Below are positions 62,634-64,000 of a stretch of DNA of 64,000 nucleotides, in pieces. Position 1 is the stretch's first letter. Every line of letters begins with the position of its first letter. Source of the DNA: Clostridia bacterium (GTDB lineage: Bacteria > Bacillota > Clostridia > Christensenellales > CAG-138). Location of the stretch: assembly GCA_017523925.1 (NCBI GenBank), contig JAFWVQ010000034.1, positions 62,001 to 126,000 of the forward strand, written 5' to 3'. The notes beneath the pieces were generated by a model. The model searched no databases, was not told the origin of the DNA, and saw only the letters and a program-made list of their open reading frames with translations. Made by a program: the position numbers and the translations under genes.

Positions 62634-63131
62634 TTATTTAATCCTGAATTCATCCATGCCCGGACCGATCGCGTTTGCATGGCAGATCGCAACGCCGAGC
62701 GCATCCGCCGCGTCGTCCGGCTTCGGCACCTTTTGAAGCTTCAAAAGCAGCTTCACCATGCTCTGCATCTGGAGCTTGTCGGCGTGTCCGTCGCCCGTAA
62801 CGCTCAGCTTTATCTGCATCGGCGTGTACTCATACAGCGGCAGCCCCGCCTGCTGGGAGGCGAGTATCGCAACGCCCCTTGCCGCCGCGACCTGCAGCGC
62901 CGTGGTGGTGTTTCGATAGAAGAAAAGCTCCTCAAACGCGATGTGATCGGGACGAAAGCGCTCGATCAGCGCGCGCGTGCCCGCGAAAAGCCGCTCAAGC
63001 CGCTCGGGGAAGCGCATATCGGGCTTGGTTTCGATAACGCCGCAGTCGATCGCGCGAAGCTTCACGCCCTCCGCCTCGATAACGCCGTAGCCGAGTATCG
63101 CATACCCGGGATCGATGCCCAAAACTATCAT
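62634..63131 (-). CDS. ruvC: Holliday junction resolvase RuvC
   Basis: 165 residues. RNase H-like fold with the catalytic acidic residues in VLGIDPGYAILGYG (Asp7), FEELFF and the C-terminal DAADALGVAICHAN. It cuts four-way junctions. First gene of the ruv operon, 42 bp before ruvA. Confidence 0.96.
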   Translation of the reverse strand: MIVLGIDPGYAILGYGVIEAEGVKLRAIDCGVIETKPDMRFPERLERLFAGTRALIERFRPDHIAFEELFFYRNTTTALQVAAARGVAILASQQAGLPLYEYTPMQIKLSVTGDGHADKLQMQSMVKLLLKLQKVPKPDDAADALGVAICHANAIGPGMDEFRIK

Positions 63132-63288
63132 AGAATGCTCCTTGCTCCCATTCCCGGCGGTGAAGAAGCAAGGACCTGCCGCGAATGCCTATATTGCCTC
63201 ATTATACTAATGATACCATGTTTTTGAATAAATCTCAATAGCTCCGCGAAAACTAAGCGCGATACCGATAAAAGGAAGGTGGCGGCGG

Positions 63289-63978
63289 ATGCGCGCTTTT
63301 CCATACATCCCCATTTTGGCGGCAGCCGTCCTGCTCGCGCCGGCGCTCTTACCGATAAGGCTTGAAGCCCGCGCGGCTCAGCAGGGCTTTTCGGTGCGGC
63401 TGACGCTCCGGATCCGACTGCTTTTCGGGCTGATACGGCTTCCGCTCGGCTTCGTTTTGGAGTTTGACACGGAAAAGGCAAAAAAGGACCCGCTTGAAGC
63501 AACAAAGGCTTTTTCGGCTTACAGGCTGACAAAAGGCGGCAAGCTTAAGCCGATAAAACGAAGGAAGTCCCGACCGCCCGAGAGGGAAAAACTGCCCGCC
63601 GCGCCACTGCTCGGCGCATTCCGACTGAAAAGGCTTGCTTTGAGCGGGAGTATCGCGCTTGGGGACGCCGCCTGCTGCGTTGCCCTCTGCGGCGCGCTGA
63701 ACGCCGCTGCAAAGCCGCTGCTCGCGCTTGCCGCCGAGCTCTCGCCGCTGAACGCGCGAAATGCCGCGATCGAAGCGAAGTTTTTGCCGAAATTCAGCGA
63801 AGCTTCCGTTTGTTTGGCGGCTGAGGGAATACTTGAAACCGATCCGGCAAAGCTAATAAAGGGCGTTATCTCGGCTGTTATCGAAAGAAATGCGAAAAGG
63901 CGGAGCGAGGGCCGACGCGAGGGCCGGCGCAGTACTCCCTTTTTCGGCGCAGCCCCGAGCAACGCGCAAAAAACGTAA
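63289..63978 (+). CDS. DUF2953 protein (YtfI-like)
   Basis: 229 residues. One N-terminal membrane segment is followed by the RLLFGLIRLPLGFVLEFD-type strands and a short Lys/Arg-rich loop, as in DUF2953 proteins. In Bacillus the similar ytfI precedes ytfJ (gerW), a spore protein gene; here another gene also starts directly after it. A link to sporulation is inference from this pairing. It is divergent from ruvC. Confidence 0.7.
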   Translation: MRAFPYIPILAAAVLLAPALLPIRLEARAAQQGFSVRLTLRIRLLFGLIRLPLGFVLEFDTEKAKKDPLEATKAFSAYRLTKGGKLKPIKRRKSRPPEREKLPAAPLLGAFRLKRLALSGSIALGDAACCVALCGALNAAAKPLLALAAELSPLNARNAAIEAKFLPKFSEASVCLAAEGILETDPAKLIKGVISAVIERNAKRRSEGRREGRRSTPFFGAAPSNAQKT

Positions 63979-63996
63979 GCAACAAGGAGGATATCC

Positions 63997-64000
63997 ATGC
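63997..64000 (+). CDS. Start of the next gene (cut by the window edge)
   Basis: An ATG at 63997 follows AAGGAGG with correct spacing, 18 bp after the DUF2953 gene. Only the first codon is inside the window. By analogy with ytfI-ytfJ it may be a GerW/YtfJ family gene; nothing here can test that. Confidence 0.5.

Overview
The window looks like a chromosome segment of an anaerobic, Gram-positive member of the Clostridia, perhaps of the Christensenellales or Oscillospirales (the placement below class is a guess). Support comes from single-chain pyruvate:ferredoxin oxidoreductase, rubrerythrin, sortase with VPXTG-type sorting signals, dockerin domains, DUF1540 and DUF2953 proteins, and AGGAGG-type ribosome binding sites. 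Core genes are fairly GC-rich and intergenic regions are AT-rich.

Layout. 1-1037: the start of a secreted adhesin-like protein, running off the left edge and frameshifted. 1288-5424: a minus-strand run of accessory genes (GNAT-APH fusion, MazG-like, phospholipase-like, methyltransferase, membrane protein). 5484-11936: a complete histidine-utilisation operon, hutH-hutU-ftcD-hutI-fchA, which sends histidine to glutamate plus methenyl-tetrahydrofolate behind a strong promoter. 12130-15929: Nudix hydrolase, kinase-like protein, DMT transporter with a His-rich tail and two GNATs. 16038-18823: sortase, YebC, NYN-domain protein. 19013-23291: argS, prfB (with programmed +1 frameshift), ybaB, recR. 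23379-26974: small hypothetical genes and an XRE regulator. 26991-29467: ABC exporter and msrA.

29668-31621: a yybP-ykoY-type (Mn2+) riboswitch with a clear terminator platform, ahead of a Na/Pi cotransporter-like gene. 31853-35273: an exported thiol/electron-transfer module (thioredoxin-dockerin protein, thioredoxin lipoprotein, small CXXC membrane peptide, NapH-like Fe-S membrane protein). This is followed by a VPGTG surface protein, rubrerythrin, DegV, a DUF2975/HTH pair with five operator-like sites, murF and ddl. 42561-45217: DUF1540 gene, then a TIR-transmembrane-LRR gene lying between two perfect 55-bp direct repeats. 45288-52377: a VPPTG surface protein, nifJ and an NhaC-type antiporter. 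52660-58905: membrane proteins, an LRR-dockerin protein, a TrkA-C protein, and a coiled-coil membrane protein divergent from an HTH gene. 58902-59667: a four-helix-bundle (S23/Avd-like) gene, an array of seven small hairpins, and two tRNA-Met genes (elongator and initiator). 59878-63131: coiled-coil protein and ruvC-ruvA-ruvB. 63289-64000: a DUF2953 gene and the start of the next gene.

The least expected parts are: the TIR-TM-LRR gene and its flanking duplication; the hairpin array beside the S23-like gene; the Mn riboswitch on a phosphate-transporter-like gene; the exported redox module with a dockerin; and two families of intergenic palindromic repeats. All calls were made by reading the sequence. 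No database search was run.
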